Of a stretch of 64,000 bases of DNA, positions 62,632-64,000 are shown piece after piece (position 1 is the stretch's first letter; each line of letters begins with the position of its first letter). The stretch comes from Ilyomonas limi (GTDB lineage Bacteria > Bacteroidota > Bacteroidia > Chitinophagales > Chitinophagaceae), in assembly GCF_005233845.1 (NCBI RefSeq), contig NZ_SZQL01000015.1, positions 1 through 64,000 on the forward strand, given 5' to 3'. Under the pieces are notes generated by a model that saw only the letters and a list, made by a program, of their open reading frames with translations, did not search any database and was not told where the DNA came from. The translations under genes and the position numbers were made by a program.

Positions 62632-64000
62632 TTATAGTGTTGTCCTGTTTATATCTGCAACAAGTCTTTTAATACCCTTTTCCATGCTGCCGTACTTTTC
62701 AGTATATTCCTGTACTTTCAATTTTTCCCGTTCTTCAGTGGTGTACGTGAAATATTCTTCTGGTGATAATTCGTTCCTATATACTTTCATCACCTGTCCG
62801 CCAAGATCAATAAACACCTCTCTATACTTCTTTCCTGGCTCATTGTTACGGTTAACAGACAATAAGATCGTTTTGCCTTTATCAGACAACCCTAAAGCTG
62901 CTTGCAAAGCATCGAACTTGTTCATGAACTTTCGCATGTCCATGAGTACTTTAATATCAGCGTTGTTAATGATAGCCTCTTTAATAACCGGCGAGCTAAT
63001 CACATCATCTAATTCTTGTGTAACAACTACTGCTATCCCATTAAACTTTCTAACCGTTTTATACACGTACTTTATAAACTCCGCCATACCAGCCTTTGTT
63101 ATTGCTTTCCATGCTTCTTCTATCACCAATACTTTACGAGCGCCTTTCAGCTTCCTCATTTTTGAAATAAAAAGCTCCATAATAATGAGTGTTACAACAG
63201 GAAACAGTATGGGATGATCCTTAATATTATCCAGTTCAAAAACAATAAACCGTTGTTGCAATAAATCGAGGTTCTCTGTAGCGTTTAGTAAATAATCAAA
63301 TTCACCGTCTTTGTAATACGGTCGGAGAACATATAAAAAGTTATTGATGTCAAAATCCTTTTCTTTCACCCGATGATCTTTCAAAACCAGTACATAAACT
63401 TCTTCCAGGTATTCGTAAAAGGTGTTGAATGAAGGAAAGACATGTTGGTTTTGAAATAACCAGTCATAATATCCCTGCAAGGCATTAGACAAGGCTACAT
63501 ATTCGGCACGATTAAAACTTTCATTTTCCTTTTTCCAAAGGGAGACTAATAGCGCTTTTAAGCTTTCCTTCTTTTCTGTATCCAATGGTTCACCGGCAGC
63601 TATATAAAAAGGATTGAACCGGATGGGGTTTGCTTCGGTATAAGTAAAGTAGTAGCCATTTAATAAGGTACACAGCCCCTTGTAACTGCCTCCGATATCT
63701 ACTATTACTGCGTGAGCACCGGCATCATACAATGAGCGGGACAGGTGATTGGTGAAGACGGATTTACCACCACCTGAGCCACCAACAACAATCATATTCC
63801 GGTTGGTGATAATCCCCCTTTCCATTGGCTCATCAAACAAATCAACGTTTACTGGTCTGCCGTATAAACGCTCAGCCAACCGTATTGAACAATGTTTGCC
63901 ATCCATATAAGCTGTATCACTATTTAGGAAACAGGAGGCCTGATCTGTGAATGTTTCAATTACATGATCTTTCGGTAAATCAGCAGCGTTGCCGGGAATG
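62632..64000 (-). CDS. traG: Conjugation ATPase TraG (VirB4 family), N-terminus outside window
   Basis: 455 residues are visible; the frame is open to the right edge, so the gene is partial. Walker A is VVGGSGGGKSVFTNHL (around 63755-63790) and Walker B is KVLVIEEAW (around 63105-63135). The conserved FDALQAALGLSDKGKTILLSVN and the ending (EKYGSMEKGIKRLV) follow. This is the C-terminal nucleotide-binding domain of the VirB4-type ATPase that powers the transfer machine. It is the first gene of the visible tra cluster on this strand. Confidence 0.92.
   Translation of the reverse strand, partial: IPGNAADLPKDHVIETFTDQASCFLNSDTAYMDGKHCSIRLAERLYGRPVNVDLFDEPMERGIITNRNMIVVGGSGGGKSVFTNHLSRSLYDAGAHAVIVDIGGSYKGLCTLLNGYYFTYTEANPIRFNPFYIAAGEPLDTEKKESLKALLVSLWKKENESFNRAEYVALSNALQGYYDWLFQNQHVFPSFNTFYEYLEEVYVLVLKDHRVKEKDFDINNFLYVLRPYYKDGEFDYLLNATENLDLLQQRFIVFELDNIKDHPILFPVVTLIIMELFISKMRKLKGARKVLVIEEAWKAITKAGMAEFIKYVYKTVRKFNGIAVVVTQELDDVISSPVIKEAIINNADIKVLMDMRKFMNKFDALQAALGLSDKGKTILLSVNRNNEPGKKYREVFIDLGGQVMKVYRNELSPEEYFTYTTEEREKLKVQEYTEKYGSMEKGIKRLVADINRTTL

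Larger units (their letters stand above)
53862..64000 (-). mobile_element. Backbone of an integrative/conjugative element (Bacteroidetes tra module), partial
   Basis: A continuous minus-strand block holds small winged-helix/HTH genes, a DUF3945-like gene and the traN-M-L-K-J-I-G order of CTnDOT-like elements (MPF type B). Integrase, relaxase and ends are not in the window. The metal genes at 1-53.3 kb would be its cargo, or a neighbouring island. Confidence 0.75.

Noticed and set aside
1-64000. tRNA, rRNA, transposase, integrase or CRISPR features
   Set aside because: No cloverleaf-like sequence, ribosomal sequence, DDE or tyrosine recombinase motifs, or regular spaced repeats were recognised by eye on either strand.

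Overview
The window looks like a Bacteroidota chromosome or integrative element. The family is probably Chitinophagaceae or a close relative, but that is an inference. The evidence is AT-rich DNA, TAnnTTTG-type promoter boxes, lipoproteins of the Bacteroidota style, and a Bacteroidetes-type conjugation cluster (TraG-TraN order). No rRNA, tRNA, insertion sequence or CRISPR array is visible. All family names come from motif recognition; no database search was run.

Region 1 (1-29 kb, plus strand) is a large copper/silver resistance and storage block. It holds a CPC-type Cu+ ATPase, a CPH-type Cu ATPase, a cytosolic HMA chaperone, two multicopper oxidases with C-terminal CopB-like beta-rich domains, four DUF305 lipoproteins, two DUF3347 proteins, a 16-cysteine four-helix-bundle copper storage protein, and many Met/His-rich exported proteins. 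Three paralogous HMA-AraC fusion proteins, one apparently broken, are the obvious local regulators. A 17-bp motif with fixed spacing to a promoter box precedes copA, the HMA chaperone gene and a DUF305 gene and may be their operator. Mixed in are a class I fructose-bisphosphate aldolase, a GH1-like glycosidase and a DUF1622 protein.

Region 2 (29.8-35.2 kb) starts with decayed copies of Met-rich and SHOCT-type genes. Next comes a tight three-gene electron-transfer operon: a membrane-anchored FAD/NAD/2Fe-2S reductase with a Met/His-rich exported head, a small b-type cytochrome-like membrane protein, and a seven-haem c-type cytochrome. A small secreted-protein family follows; its two intact members share a conserved upstream element containing a TGA-N6-TCA dyad, and a third member is a fragment.

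Region 3 (35.2-44.5 kb) is a divalent-metal (Co/Zn/Cd-type) efflux module: a CzcA-type RND pump fused to a TolC-like domain, an adaptor, a small NicO/UreH-like membrane protein and a Zn/Cd-type P-type ATPase. Region 4 (44.5-53.3 kb) is a Cus-type copper/silver efflux module: small Cys-rich exported proteins, an HMA protein, heavy-metal-binding-domain (HMBD) proteins, a CusA-like RND pump split by a frameshift, a TolC protein and two HMBD-bearing CusB adaptors.

Region 5 (53.3-64 kb, minus strand) is the backbone of a conjugative element. A ceramidase-like gene that looks 3'-truncated lies at the junction. It is followed by small winged-helix/HTH genes, a DUF3945-like gene, traN, traM, traL, traK, traJ, three tandem TraI-like genes, a lipoprotein and the VirB4-type ATPase TraG, which runs off the right edge. 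The whole window is best read as a metal-resistance cargo carried by an integrative and conjugative element.
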